From: Actinocorallia sp039871655
Lineage (GTDB): Bacteria; Actinomycetota; Actinomycetes; Streptosporangiales; Streptosporangiaceae
NCBI RefSeq assembly: GCF_039871655.1
Contig: NZ_JBDPLZ010000010.1
Coordinates: forward strand, 124,001 to 188,000
Reading direction: 5' to 3'
DNA: 64,000 bases
Shown piece by piece: positions 9,236-20,100 of the stretch. The translations under genes and the position numbers were made by a program. Positions within the stretch are counted from its first letter, which is position 1, and each line of letters starts with the position of its first letter. The notes beneath the pieces were generated by a model that saw nothing but the letters and a program-made list of their open reading frames with translations, had not been told where the DNA came from and searched no databases.

Positions 9236-12200
9236 TTGATCCCGTTGTCGTACGCACAGCGCCGGCTGTGGTTCCTTAACCGGCTGGAGGGCGCGTCCTC
9301 CACCTACAACGCGCCCGTCGTGGTGCGGCTGGACGGCGTGCCGGACGCAGCCTCCCTCGCCGCGGCGCTCGGCGATCTGGTGGCACGGCACGAGGTGCTG
9401 CGCACCGTGCTGCCAGTAACCGACGGAGAGCCGTACCAGAAGGTCCTGGACGTCCCCGGCGGTCTGCTGACCGTCGTGCCTTGCGCCGCCTCCGAGGCCG
9501 ACACCCTGGTGTCGGCGTTCTGCGGGGAGACGTTCGACCTGCTCGTGGACCTCCCGCTGCGGGTGAAGCTGTTCGTGACGGACGCGGGCACGTCCGTGCT
9601 GGCGCTCCTGCTGCACCATGCGGCGACCGACGGCTGGTCGCTCGGCCCGCTGCTGCGCGACCTCGCCGAGGCGTACACGGCCCGCCTCGCGGGAGCGGCC
9701 CCGACCCGCGAGCCGCTGGAGGTCCAGTACGCCGACTACGCGCTGTGGCAGCGGGACCTGCTCGGCGAGGCGTCCGACCCCGACAGCGAGGCCGCCGAGC
9801 AGCTCGAGTACTGGCGGGCGGCGCTGGACGGCGCGCCCGGACGGCTGGTGCTGCCCGCCGACCGGCCGCACCCCGCCGAGCCGTCGGGACGCGGCGGACT
9901 GGCCGTCGGCCGGATCGGCCCCGGCACGCACGCCCGGCTCCGCGCGCTCGCCCGCGAGCGACGGGCCAGCCTGTTCATGGTGCTCCAGGCGGCACTGGCC
10001 GCGGCGCTCGCCACCGCCACCGGGCAGCGGGACGTGTCGATCGGCACCGCCGTGGCGGGCAGGTCCACCGAGGAGGCGCTCGAGGACGTCGTGGGCTTCT
10101 TCGTCAACACCCTCGTGCTGCGCACCGAAGTGCCCGGGGACCTGGCCTTCGGCGAGCTCGTCGGCCGGGTGCGGGAGAGCGACCTCGGCGCGTTCGCCCA
10201 CCAGGACCTGCCGTTCGACCTGCTCGTCGAGCACCTCAACCCCGAGCGCTCCTTGGGATGGCACCCGTTCTTCCAGGTGATGCTCACCCTCGACAGCACC
10301 CCGGCGACCGGCTTCGACCTGGGCGGCGTCCCGGGCCGGATCGAACCCGTCGATCTGCGGGCCGCCAAGTTCGACCTCACCGTCTTCTGCGCCGAGGCGC
10401 CCGGCGCAGGCGGGCTGGAGATCTGGTGGCAGTACGCGGTGGACCTGTTCGACTCCGGCACCGCCCGGCTGCTGCTCGACCTGTTCATCCGGGTGCTGGA
10501 GGCCGTCGCGGCGGACCCCGCCGTCCGGATCGACGCCCTGGACGTGCTGTCGGCGGAGGAGCGGGCCGGTCTGGAGGAGCGGCGGCGACGGCTCGCTCCG
10601 CCCGCCGGTGCCGAGCCGTCCGTCGCGCCCGCCCCCGCCATAGCGCTCACCCCGCGGCAGGAGATCCTCGCCGGGCTGTTCGCCGAAGCGCTCGGCCTGC
10701 CGTTCGTCGGCGGGCACGACAACTTCTTCCGCAGCGGCGGGCATTCGCTGCTGGGCGTGCGGCTGGTGAACCGGGTCCGGGCGGTGCTCGGGGTGGAGGT
10801 GGGGATCCGCGACCTGTTCCTGACGCCGACGGTGGTGGGGCTGGACGCGCGGATAGGGGAGGCGGCGGGGGCGGACCGCCCGGCTCTGACGCGGACGGAC
10901 CGGTCGGGCCCGCTGCCGCTGTCGTTCGCGCAGCGGCGGTTGTGGTTCGCACACCAGCTGGAGGGCCCGGGACGGTCGTACAACATTCCGGTGGTCCTGC
11001 GGCTGGACCGGCCGGTCGACCCGGTGGTGCTGGAGTCGGCACTGGGTGACGTGGTGGAGCGGCACGAGGTGCTGCGGTCGGTGTTCACCGTGGTGGACGG
11101 CGAGCCGTATCAGGACGTCCAGGACGGGGCCCGGCCCCGGCTGGAGCTCGTCCGGACCACCGAGGCGGAGGCCGGAGCCGCGGTGGACGCCCTCGCCGGG
11201 TACACGTTCGACGTCGGGGCCGAGCAACCCATCCGGGCCGCGCTGGTCGAGACCGCCGAGGGCGGTCAGATCCTGGTGGTGGTGCTGCATCACATCGCGG
11301 GTGACGGCTGGTCGCTGGGCCGGTTGCTGGCCGATCTGAGTGAGGCCTATGGCGCGAGGGCAGCGGGGGAGGCTCCAGGGTGGGAGCCGTTGCCGGTGCA
11401 GTACGGGGATTACGCGGTCTGGCAGCGGGAGCTGCTGGGGGAGGTGCCGGATCCCGAGAGCCTGCTCTCACGCCGGCTCACCTACTGGAGGGAGACGCTG
11501 GAGGGCGCGCCACCGGTGCTGGAACTCCCGGGGCACCGGGCCAGGCCCGCCGTGGCAGGCCACCGCGGCGACCTCACGGTCTTCGAACTCGACGCCGCCG
11601 CGCACCGGACGCTCACGCGGCTCGCCGCCGCGTCGGGCGCGACTCTGTTCATGGTGGTGCAGGCGGCGTTCGCGGTGGTGCTGAACCGGCTCGGCGCTGG
11701 TGAGGACCTGCCGATCGGCACCGTCGTCGCGGGACGTGACGACGAGGCGCTGCACGATCTGGTGGGGTTCTTCGTCAACACGCTGGTGCTGCGGACGGAC
11801 GTGTCGGGTGATCCGACGTTCACGGAACTGGTGGAGCGGGTCCGCTCAGTCGACCTGGCCGCCTACGCGCATCAGGAGGTGCCGTTCGACCTGCTGGTGG
11901 AGCAGCTGAACCCGGTGCGTTCGGCCGCGCATCACCCGCTCGTTCAGGTCATGCTCAGCGTCCAAACCGACTTCCAGCAGGAGATGAGGGACTCCCCCCT
12001 GGCCGGCTCGGAGGTCTCGATCGACAGCGGCGCGGCGAAGCTCGATCTCACCGTTGCGATCCGCGAACGCAGGGATCCGCTCGGCGCGCCGGACGGACTG
12101 CTCGGCGTGGTCGAATGCGCCGCCGACCTGTTCGAGCCGGGCACCGCCGACCTGGTGGCCCGTCTGCTCACCCGGGCCCTGACCGCGGCAGCTGCGGCGC

Positions 12201-13981
12201 CGGACGGCCGGATCGCCGACCTCGACCTCGCAGATCCCGGGACGTCCGCCGCTCCCGCGCTCCCGACGCGACCCGACGTGACGCTGTCCGCGCTGTTCGC
12301 CGCCCGCGCGGCCGAGCGGCCCGACGCGGTCGCCGTGGTCGCGGGGGAATGCCGCCTCACCTACGCCGAACTGGACGCGGCGTCCGCCGCCCTGGCCGCC
12401 CGGCTGGCCGCTCGGGACGTTGGCCGCGGCTCCGTCGTCGCAGTCCTGCTGGCGCGCGGCCTGCCGCTGGCGGTGGCCGTCCTGGCGATCGCCCGCAGCG
12501 GCGCGGCCCACGTCCTGCTCGACCCGGACACCGACCCCGCGCCGCTGCTCGCGGAGAGCCGCGCGGGCCTGCTGGTCTCCGTGCGGGGCCACCACCTGCC
12601 CGACGGGCTGCCCGTGCTTCTGATGGACGCCGAGCACACCGAGAAGCCGGTCGGCCAGTGTGATGCGGCCGGTGATCCCGGCGACGCGGTGTGCGTGATG
12701 CTCGCCGAGACCGGGCCGGGAGAGGTGCGCGCGGTGCTTGCCTCGCACCGGGCCGTGGCCGCGGCGACCGCAGGCGCGGGAGAACACGTCCGGCTGCAGT
12801 GGGGGCCGGTTTCGTGGGGGTCGTTCGCCACCGAGTTCTGGGGTGCTCTGACCTCCGGGGGGACGTGTGTGCTGGCCTCCGAAGCGCGGCCGTCCGCCAC
12901 GCGGATCGCCGACCTGATCGTCGCGCACGGGGTGACGGCGCTGGCACTGCCCGCCAGGCTCCTCGGGCACCTGGCGGACACCCGTCCGGAGGCGCTCTCG
13001 GGACTGCGGGAGGTCGCCGTCACCGGGACGCCGGAGCACGAGGGGCAGCGGGCCCGGGCCCGGCGGCTGCTCGGCGGCGCGCGGGTCGTGCCCGCGCCGG
13101 ACCTCTCCGGCCATCCCCTGGAGAGCGCGCGCCGGTACGTCCTGGACGCCCGGCTCCGGCCGGTGCCCGCCGGTGCCCCCGGCGAGCTGTACCTCGCGGG
13201 CGACGGCCTCGCCGAGGGCTTCCCTGCGGCTCCGGGGAGGTCGGCCGCGAGGTTCGTCGCCGACCCGTTCCGCCCGGACGGAGGACGCATGCTCCGGACC
13301 GGTGCTTTGGTGCGCCGGGCAGAGGACGGCGTGCTCCGGCATCTGGGACCGGTGGCCGATCCGCTGACGCCCCGCCCGAACACCGGGGCCGTCGAGGCGG
13401 TGCTGCTGCGGAGCCCGGGGGTCCGGGACGCCGCCGTGGTCCTCCGCGACGGACGCCTTGTCGCCTACGCCGTCCCCGCCCCGGACGCCGACCTCGCCGG
13501 GCTCCGGGACCACGTGGCCGGGGCGCTGGCCGGGCACCTGGTGCCGGAGGCGGTCGTCACGGTTCCCGCCCTGCCGCTCACCGCCCACGGCGAACTCGAC
13601 CACGCGGCGCTGCCGGCACCCCAGGAGGCCGCGCCGCGGGGCCGCGCGCCGCGCGGCCCGGCCGAGGAGTTCCTGGCTGCTCTGTTCACCGAGCTGCTCG
13701 ACGGCCGTCCCGTCGGCGTCGACGACAACTTCTTCAAGTCGGGCGGCTACTCGCTCCTGGCCATACGCCTCCTCAACCGGATCCGGGCGACCTTCCCCTG
13801 CGGGATCACCCTGCGGGACGTCTTCCAGGCGCCGACCGTCGCGGCTCTCGCGGCCCGCCTTCAGGCCGCCGCCCCCTCGACGCCGTCCGCTTCGCCTGAC
13901 CCGTCCGCCGAGGCGCGTCCCGCGCTGCGCCGCCGCACCCGCGGCGGCACCCGCCTCCGTGACGAGAAGGTCCCGGGATAG
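9236..13981 (+). CDS. NRPS 2: C-T-C-A*-T with a degenerate A domain
   Basis: NRPS of 1581 aa beginning with TTG behind a strong AGGAGG box. Domains: C1 1-430 (HHAATDG), T1 470-545 (FFRSGGHSLLG), C2 558-985 (HHIAGDG), A* 1010-1460, T2 1472-1545 (FFKSGGYSLLA). There is no A domain between C1 and T1. A* has lost its catalytic motifs: the A3 region reads LAETGPGEVRAV, the invariant Asp of the pocket is Gly (SWGSF), NAYGPTE is replaced by APDLSGH, TGDL has become TGAL, the A8 loop is missing, and the A10 lysine is Glu (HGELDH, residue 1453). A* still resembles the two A domains of NRPS1, so it looks like a decayed paralogue. Both carriers keep their Ser and would need loading in trans. Probably acts between NRPS1 and NRPS3. 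Confidence 0.94.
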   Translation: MIPLSYAQRRLWFLNRLEGASSTYNAPVVVRLDGVPDAASLAAALGDLVARHEVLRTVLPVTDGEPYQKVLDVPGGLLTVVPCAASEADTLVSAFCGETFDLLVDLPLRVKLFVTDAGTSVLALLLHHAATDGWSLGPLLRDLAEAYTARLAGAAPTREPLEVQYADYALWQRDLLGEASDPDSEAAEQLEYWRAALDGAPGRLVLPADRPHPAEPSGRGGLAVGRIGPGTHARLRALARERRASLFMVLQAALAAALATATGQRDVSIGTAVAGRSTEEALEDVVGFFVNTLVLRTEVPGDLAFGELVGRVRESDLGAFAHQDLPFDLLVEHLNPERSLGWHPFFQVMLTLDSTPATGFDLGGVPGRIEPVDLRAAKFDLTVFCAEAPGAGGLEIWWQYAVDLFDSGTARLLLDLFIRVLEAVAADPAVRIDALDVLSAEERAGLEERRRRLAPPAGAEPSVAPAPAIALTPRQEILAGLFAEALGLPFVGGHDNFFRSGGHSLLGVRLVNRVRAVLGVEVGIRDLFLTPTVVGLDARIGEAAGADRPALTRTDRSGPLPLSFAQRRLWFAHQLEGPGRSYNIPVVLRLDRPVDPVVLESALGDVVERHEVLRSVFTVVDGEPYQDVQDGARPRLELVRTTEAEAGAAVDALAGYTFDVGAEQPIRAALVETAEGGQILVVVLHHIAGDGWSLGRLLADLSEAYGARAAGEAPGWEPLPVQYGDYAVWQRELLGEVPDPESLLSRRLTYWRETLEGAPPVLELPGHRARPAVAGHRGDLTVFELDAAAHRTLTRLAAASGATLFMVVQAAFAVVLNRLGAGEDLPIGTVVAGRDDEALHDLVGFFVNTLVLRTDVSGDPTFTELVERVRSVDLAAYAHQEVPFDLLVEQLNPVRSAAHHPLVQVMLSVQTDFQQEMRDSPLAGSEVSIDSGAAKLDLTVAIRERRDPLGAPDGLLGVVECAADLFEPGTADLVARLLTRALTAAAAAPDGRIADLDLADPGTSAAPALPTRPDVTLSALFAARAAERPDAVAVVAGECRLTYAELDAASAALAARLAARDVGRGSVVAVLLARGLPLAVAVLAIARSGAAHVLLDPDTDPAPLLAESRAGLLVSVRGHHLPDGLPVLLMDAEHTEKPVGQCDAAGDPGDAVCVMLAETGPGEVRAVLASHRAVAAATAGAGEHVRLQWGPVSWGSFATEFWGALTSGGTCVLASEARPSATRIADLIVAHGVTALALPARLLGHLADTRPEALSGLREVAVTGTPEHEGQRARARRLLGGARVVPAPDLSGHPLESARRYVLDARLRPVPAGAPGELYLAGDGLAEGFPAAPGRSAARFVADPFRPDGGRMLRTGALVRRAEDGVLRHLGPVADPLTPRPNTGAVEAVLLRSPGVRDAAVVLRDGRLVAYAVPAPDADLAGLRDHVAGALAGHLVPEAVVTVPALPLTAHGELDHAALPAPQEAAPRGRAPRGPAEEFLAALFTELLDGRPVGVDDNFFKSGGYSLLAIRLLNRIRATFPCGITLRDVFQAPTVAALAARLQAAAPSTPSASPDPSAEARPALRRRTRGGTRLRDEKVPG

Positions 13982-14116
13982 GTCCGCTATCACGGGCCTA
14001 TCTCCCTGCTATCTGCCGCACGACCTGCCCTTTCTCGGGGAAATCCGGAAATAACCTGCCGGTGAACGGCCGCCCGCCATCCGAAAAGCACACAGCTCCG
14101 AGCCGGAGGACCTCAC

Positions 14117-17100
14117 ATGGCGTCAACCATCACCACCGCGACCGCGAGGGCCTCGGTCATCCTGGACGGCGAGCCCCTGGACGCGCCCCCCGAGGCGGTG
14201 CTCGACCTCCTCACCGCCCGGGCGCTCGAGCACCCGGACCGCACGGCCCTGGAGCACGGCCCGGACCGGCTCGACTACGCCGCGCTGCTCGCCGCGGTCG
14301 CCGGGCGGGCCGAGGAGCTGACGGCGGGGGGCGCGGGCCCGGGCCGGCTGGTGGCGGTACGGGGGGAACGCGGCATCCCGACGATCGTGACGATCCTGGC
14401 GGTCCTGCGGACCGGAGCCGCCTACCTGCCGCTCGACCCGGACGCCCCGCCCGCCCGGACCACGGCGATCCTCACCGACGCCGCCGGCGGGACGGACGCG
14501 CCGGAGCCCGGGGAGGACGGCGCTTCCGTCCTCCCCGGCCCGGGTGTGCCGGACGGGACCGCCTACGTGATCTACACGTCCGGCTCGACCGGCACCCCCA
14601 ACGGGGTGATCGTCGGGCGGGAGGCCTTGGCGCACTTCGTCGCCGGCGCGGCCCGCGCCTACGGGATCGACGGCGGCGACCGGGTGCTCCAGTTCGCCCC
14701 GCTGCACTTCGACGCCAGCGTCGAGGAGGTCTTCGTGACGCTCTGCGCCGGGGGGACGCTGGTGCTGCGCACCCCCGACATGCTCGACGTGCCCGGCCTG
14801 GTCGCGGGCTGCGCCGCGCACGGCGTCACCGTCCTCGACCTGCCCACCGCCTACTGGCACGAGCTGGCCTACGCGGTCTCCACCGGGGTGGCCGCGCCGC
14901 CGCCGGACCTCCGCCTGGTGATCATCGGTGGGGAGGCGGCGATGCCCGAGCGGGTCGCCCGCTGGGGGAAGGCGGTCGGCGACAGGATCCGGCTGCTCAA
15001 CACCTACGGGCCGACCGAGGCGACCGTCGTGGCGACCGCCGCCGACCTGACCGGCTTCACCGGCGGCGAGATCCCGATCGGCCTGCCGCTGCCGGGCGTG
15101 CGCGCCGCGCTGGTCGACGGAGAGCTGTGGCTGCTGGGCGGCGGGCTCGCCCGCGGCTACCTCGGCCGCGAGGCGCTGACCGGGCGGCGCTTCACCGAAC
15201 TCGACGGGGAGCCCGCCTACCGCACCGGCGACCGGGTCGTGCTGCGCCCCGACGGGAGCCTGGGCTACCTCGGCCGGATCGACGACGAAGTCAAGATCAG
15301 CGGCTACCGGATCGACCCGCTCGCGGTGGAGGCGGTGCTGCTGGAGCACCCGGCGGTCCGGGAGGCCGCGGTCGTCGTCCGCACGCTGGACGACCAGACC
15401 CGGCGGCTCGCCGCCTATATCGTCCCCGCCGGCCCCGCAGACCCCGCCGAGGTGCGCGCCCACCTCGCCGCGCACCTCCCGCCGCCCGCGGTGCCGGGCA
15501 CGGTGACCGAACTGCCCGTGATGCCGCGGAACAGCACCGGCAAGATCGACCGGGCGTTCCTGCGCTCGCTCGCCCCCGGGCGGATCCAGGCGGCACCCGC
15601 GCCGCACGTCCCCGAAGAAGCGGCCATCCATGAAGAACCGGACACGCTCGAGGACGAACGCGTCCCGCTGTCGTACGCGCAGCGGCGCCTGTGGTTCCTC
15701 AGCCGGTTCGAAGGCGGCTCGTCCGCCTACAACATGCCCCTGGTGCTGCGCTTCACGGAGGTCCTCGACCCGACCGCCCTGGAAGAGGCGGTCGCCGACC
15801 TGCTGGAACGCCACGAGGCGCTGCGGACGGTGCTGCCGGAGGCCGGCGGGGAGCCGTTCCAGCTCGTGCTCGACCGGGCCGACGGGGTGGTCTCGACGGT
15901 CGGGTGCGCTCCCGCCGAACTCGACGGCCTGGTCGCCGCGTTCTGCGACGAGGGCTTCGACCTGCTGACCGACGTCCCGATCCGGGTGCGGCTGTTCACC
16001 GACGGGACCGGCGGCTCCGTCCTGGTCGTCCTGCTGCACCACGTGGCAGGCGACGGCTGGTCGATCGGCCCGCTGCGGCGCGACCTGGCCGCCGCCTACA
16101 CCGCCAGGCTCGCCGGGAGGGCCCCCGGCTTCGAGCCGCTGCCCGTCCAGTACGCCGACTACACGCTCTGGGAGCAGGAGGCGCTCGGCTCGCCCGACGA
16201 CCCGGGAAGCGTGCTCGCCCGGCAGGTCGAGTTCTGGCGGACGGCCCTGGCGGGGCTCCCGCGGAGCCTGGACCTGCCCGCCGACCGGCCGCGGCTCGCC
16301 GAGCCCGGCTACCGCGGAGCCACCCTCACCGCCCGGCTCCCCGCAGACGCGCAACACCGGCTGCTGGAGTTGGCCGAGGCCCGGGGAGCGAGCCCGTTCA
16401 TGGTGGTGCAGGCCGCGCTCGCGGCGGCGCTGGCGCGGGTCGGCGCCGGTGTCGACCTCGCGATCGGGACCCCGGTGGCGGGCCGTTCCGACGAGGCGCT
16501 GAGCGATCTCGTCGGCTTCTTCGTGAACACGCTCGTGCTGCGCGCCGACGTCTCCGGCGGGCCGTCCTTCACCGAACTCGTCGACCGGGTCCGGGACGCC
16601 GACCTGGAGGCCTACGCCCACCAGGATCTGCCGTTCGACCTGCTGGTGGAACACCTCAACCCGGTCCGGTCGCTGTCCTGCCACCCGTTCTTCCAGGTGA
16701 TGCTCACCCTCGACGGCCCCGACACACCCCAGGGCGAGGTGCCGTTCGGGCCGCTCACCGGCCGGCTCGAGCCGGCCGGGCTGGAGACCGCCAAGTTCGA
16801 CCTGAGCGTCTCGTGCGCGGTGGGCGGCGACGGGCTAGAGATCTGGTGGCAGTACGCGGTGGACCTGTTCGACTCCGGCACCGCCCGGCTGCTGCTGGAC
16901 GTCTTCGTCCGGGTGCTGGAGGCGGTCGCCGCCGACCCCGCACGCCGGGTCGACGCCCTCGACGTGCTGTCGGCCGAAGAGGAGGCGGGACTGGCCGCGC
17001 GCCGGGAGTGGACGGCGGCGGCCCGCGCCGAGGGCCCGCCAGTCGCGGTCGTGCCGGGCCGGGCGCTCACCCCGCGCCAGGAGGTCCTCGCCGCGCTGTT

Positions 17101-20100
17101 CGCCGAGGTGCTCGGACTCGCCTCCGTCGGAGGAGGCGACGACTTCTTCGCCCTCGGCGGGCATTCGCTGCTGGGCGTGCGGCTGGTGAACCGGGTCCGG
17201 GCGGTGCTCGGGGCCGAGGTGGGGATCCGCGACCTGTTCCTGGCGCCGACGGTGGCGGGGCTGGACGCACGGATCGGCGAGGCGGAGGAGGAGGGCCGTC
17301 CCCCTCTGATCCCGGTGGACCGCTCGGGCCCGCTGCCGTTGTCGTTCGCGCAGCGCCGCCTGTGGTTCGTCAACGAGCTGGAAGGCCCCGGCCGGTCGTA
17401 CAACATCCCGGTGCTGCTGAAGCTGGACCGTCCCGTCGATCCGGTGGTGCTGGAGGCGGCGCTGGGTGACGTGGTGGAGCGGCACGAGGTGCTGCGGTCG
17501 GTGTTCGCCGTCGTGGACGGTGAGCCCTACCAGCGGGTACTGCCCCACGCCCGTCCGGAGGTGGCGGTGCTTCGGCCCGCCGAGGACGCGTTGTGGCCGA
17601 CGCTCGACGCGCTGGCCGGGCACGCGTTCGCCGTGGGGGAGGAGCTCCCCGTGCGGGTCTCGCTGGTCGAGACGGCCGAGGGCGGTCAGATCCTGGTGGT
17701 GGTGCTGCATCACATCGCGGGTGACGGCTGGTCGTTGGGCCGGTTGCTGGCCGATCTGAGTGAGGCTTATGGCGCGAGGGCAGCGGGGGAGGCTCCGGGG
17801 TGGGAGCCGTTGCCGGTGCAGTACGGGGATTACGCGGTCTGGCAGCGGGAGCTGCTGGGGGAGGCGTCGGATCCCGAGAGCCTGCTCTCACGCCGGCTCA
17901 CCTACTGGAAGGACGCCCTGGCCGGGGCCCCGCCCGTGCTGGAACTGCCCGCCGACCGGCCGCGCCCGGCCGAGCCCGGCCACCGCGGCGGCTCGGTCCT
18001 GTTCGCCCTCGACCCCGACGTCCACGAGGGCCTGGGCCGGATCGCCGCGGAGTCGGGCGCGACCCTGTTCATGGTGGTGCAGGCGGCGTTCGCGGCGGTG
18101 CTGTCCCGGCTCGGCGCGGGTGAGGACCTGCCGATCGGGACGGTGGTGGCAGGTCGGGATGACGAGTCGCTGCACGATCTGGTGGGGTTCTTCGTCAACA
18201 CGCTGGTGCTGCGGACGGACGTGTCAGGCGACCCCACCTTCACGGAACTGGTGGAGCGGGTCCGGACGGCCGACCTCGCGGCCTACTCCCATCAGGACCT
18301 GCCGTTCGACCTGCTGGTGGAGCACCTGAACCCGGCCCGCTCCGCCGCGCACCACCCGCTCGTGCAGGTCATGCTCGGCGTCCAGGACGAGACCGCGCCG
18401 GAGCCCGCCGCCCTGGCGGGCGAGGAGTGGCCCGTCGACACCGGGACCGTCAAGTTCGACCTCTCCCTCACCCTCGCCGTCCGCCGCGACCCCTCCGGCG
18501 CCGTCCTCGCCTGCGACGGCGGCCTGGAGTACGCCGCCGACCTGTTCGACCGGGAGACCGCCGACCTGCTGGCCGAGCGGCTCGTCCGCCTCCTCACAGC
18601 GGTGGTGGCCGACCCCGGCCGACCGATAGGCGCGATCGACCTGCTGGCCCCGGGGGAGCGGGAACTCCTGCTGCCCGCCTCGTCGCCCGGCGTCGTCCCG
18701 GACGGAGGCCTGCATCGGATCTTCGAGGAGAGGGCGCGCCTCGATCCCGACACGATCGTGCTGGCCTGCGACGGCATCCGGATGACCGGCGCCGGGCTCA
18801 ACCGGAGCGCGAACGTCCTGGCCCACCGGCTGCTCGCCGCCGGAGTGGTCCCGGGCGCCACGGTCGGGGTGCTGGCGGAACGGGGGGCGGCCCTGGTCGC
18901 CGCCACCCTCGCCGTCCTCAAATGCGGTGCCGCCTACGTCCCGGTCGACCCGCGGCTGCCCGAGGCCCGAGCCAGGATGGTGCTGGAGGATTCGGGCAGC
19001 ACCGTCCTGCTGGCGGACGCCCACCACCTCGCCGGCGAGATCGTCGCCGCCGAACGGGCGGCCGGCACCCGGATCATCGAGGCCGACCGGCCCGCCGAAC
19101 CCGGCGATCCGGACACCGATCCCGGCCTGCCCGTCCCGGACTCCGCCCTCGCCTACGTGATGTTCACGTCCGGCTCGACCGGGCGGCCCAAAGGCGTCGG
19201 CGTCTCGCACCACAACGTCAAACGGCTGGTGTTCGACCCGGTCTGGGACCCGGCCCGCCACGAGCGGATGCTGGTGCATTCGGCGTACGGGTTCGACGCC
19301 TCGACGTATGAGTTGTGGGTGCCGCTGCTGCGCGGCGGGCGGCTGGTGGTGGCCCCGGGCGACGGCGCGGACGTACGCGAGATGGCGCGGGTGATCGCGG
19401 ACGAGGGCGTGACGGCCGCGTATTTCACGGCTGGTCTGTTCCATCTGATGGTGGAGACCGAGCTGGAGTCCCTGGCACTGCTGAAGGAGGTGTGGACGGG
19501 CGGTGATGTGATCTCCCCTGCGGCGATCCAGCGGGTGCTGGACCGCTGTCGTGACACGGTGATGGTCCACAGCTACGGCCCCACCGAGATCACCTTCGCG
19601 TCCCACCACCAGACGTTCGAGACCGGCGACCGCGAGCTGCGGGGGGTCTTCCTCGGCGAGGCGTTCGGCGACGTGCGAGCGTACGTGCTGGACGAGCGGC
19701 TGCGGCCCGTTCCCTTCGGCGGGATCGGCGAACTGCACCTGGGCGGCCCGCAGGTGGCGCACGGCTACCTCGGACGATCCGGGCTCACGGCAGGGAGGTT
19801 CGTCGCCGACCCGTTCGCGGCGGACGGCTCCCGCATGTACCGGACCGGCGACCTGGTCCGCTGGACGACCGGCGGCGAACTGCGCTTCCTCGGCCGCGCC
19901 GACGGCCAGCTCAAGATCCGCGGATTCCGGATCGAGACGGGAGAGGTCGAGCACGCGATCCGGTCGGCCGCGCCCGGCGTCGGCCAGGTCGCGGTGACCG
20001 TCCGGGAGGACCGTCCGGGCGACAAGCGGCTCGTGGCCTACGTGGTCGCCCCGGACGGGTTCGACGCACAGGAGGCGCGGACCGCCGCCGCCCGGCTGCT

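Noticed and set aside
14117..15590. First A domain of NRPS3 as inactive because its A3 Lys is Asn
   Set aside because: All other core motifs, including the A10 lysine and the pocket Asp, are intact, so it is kept as probably active.
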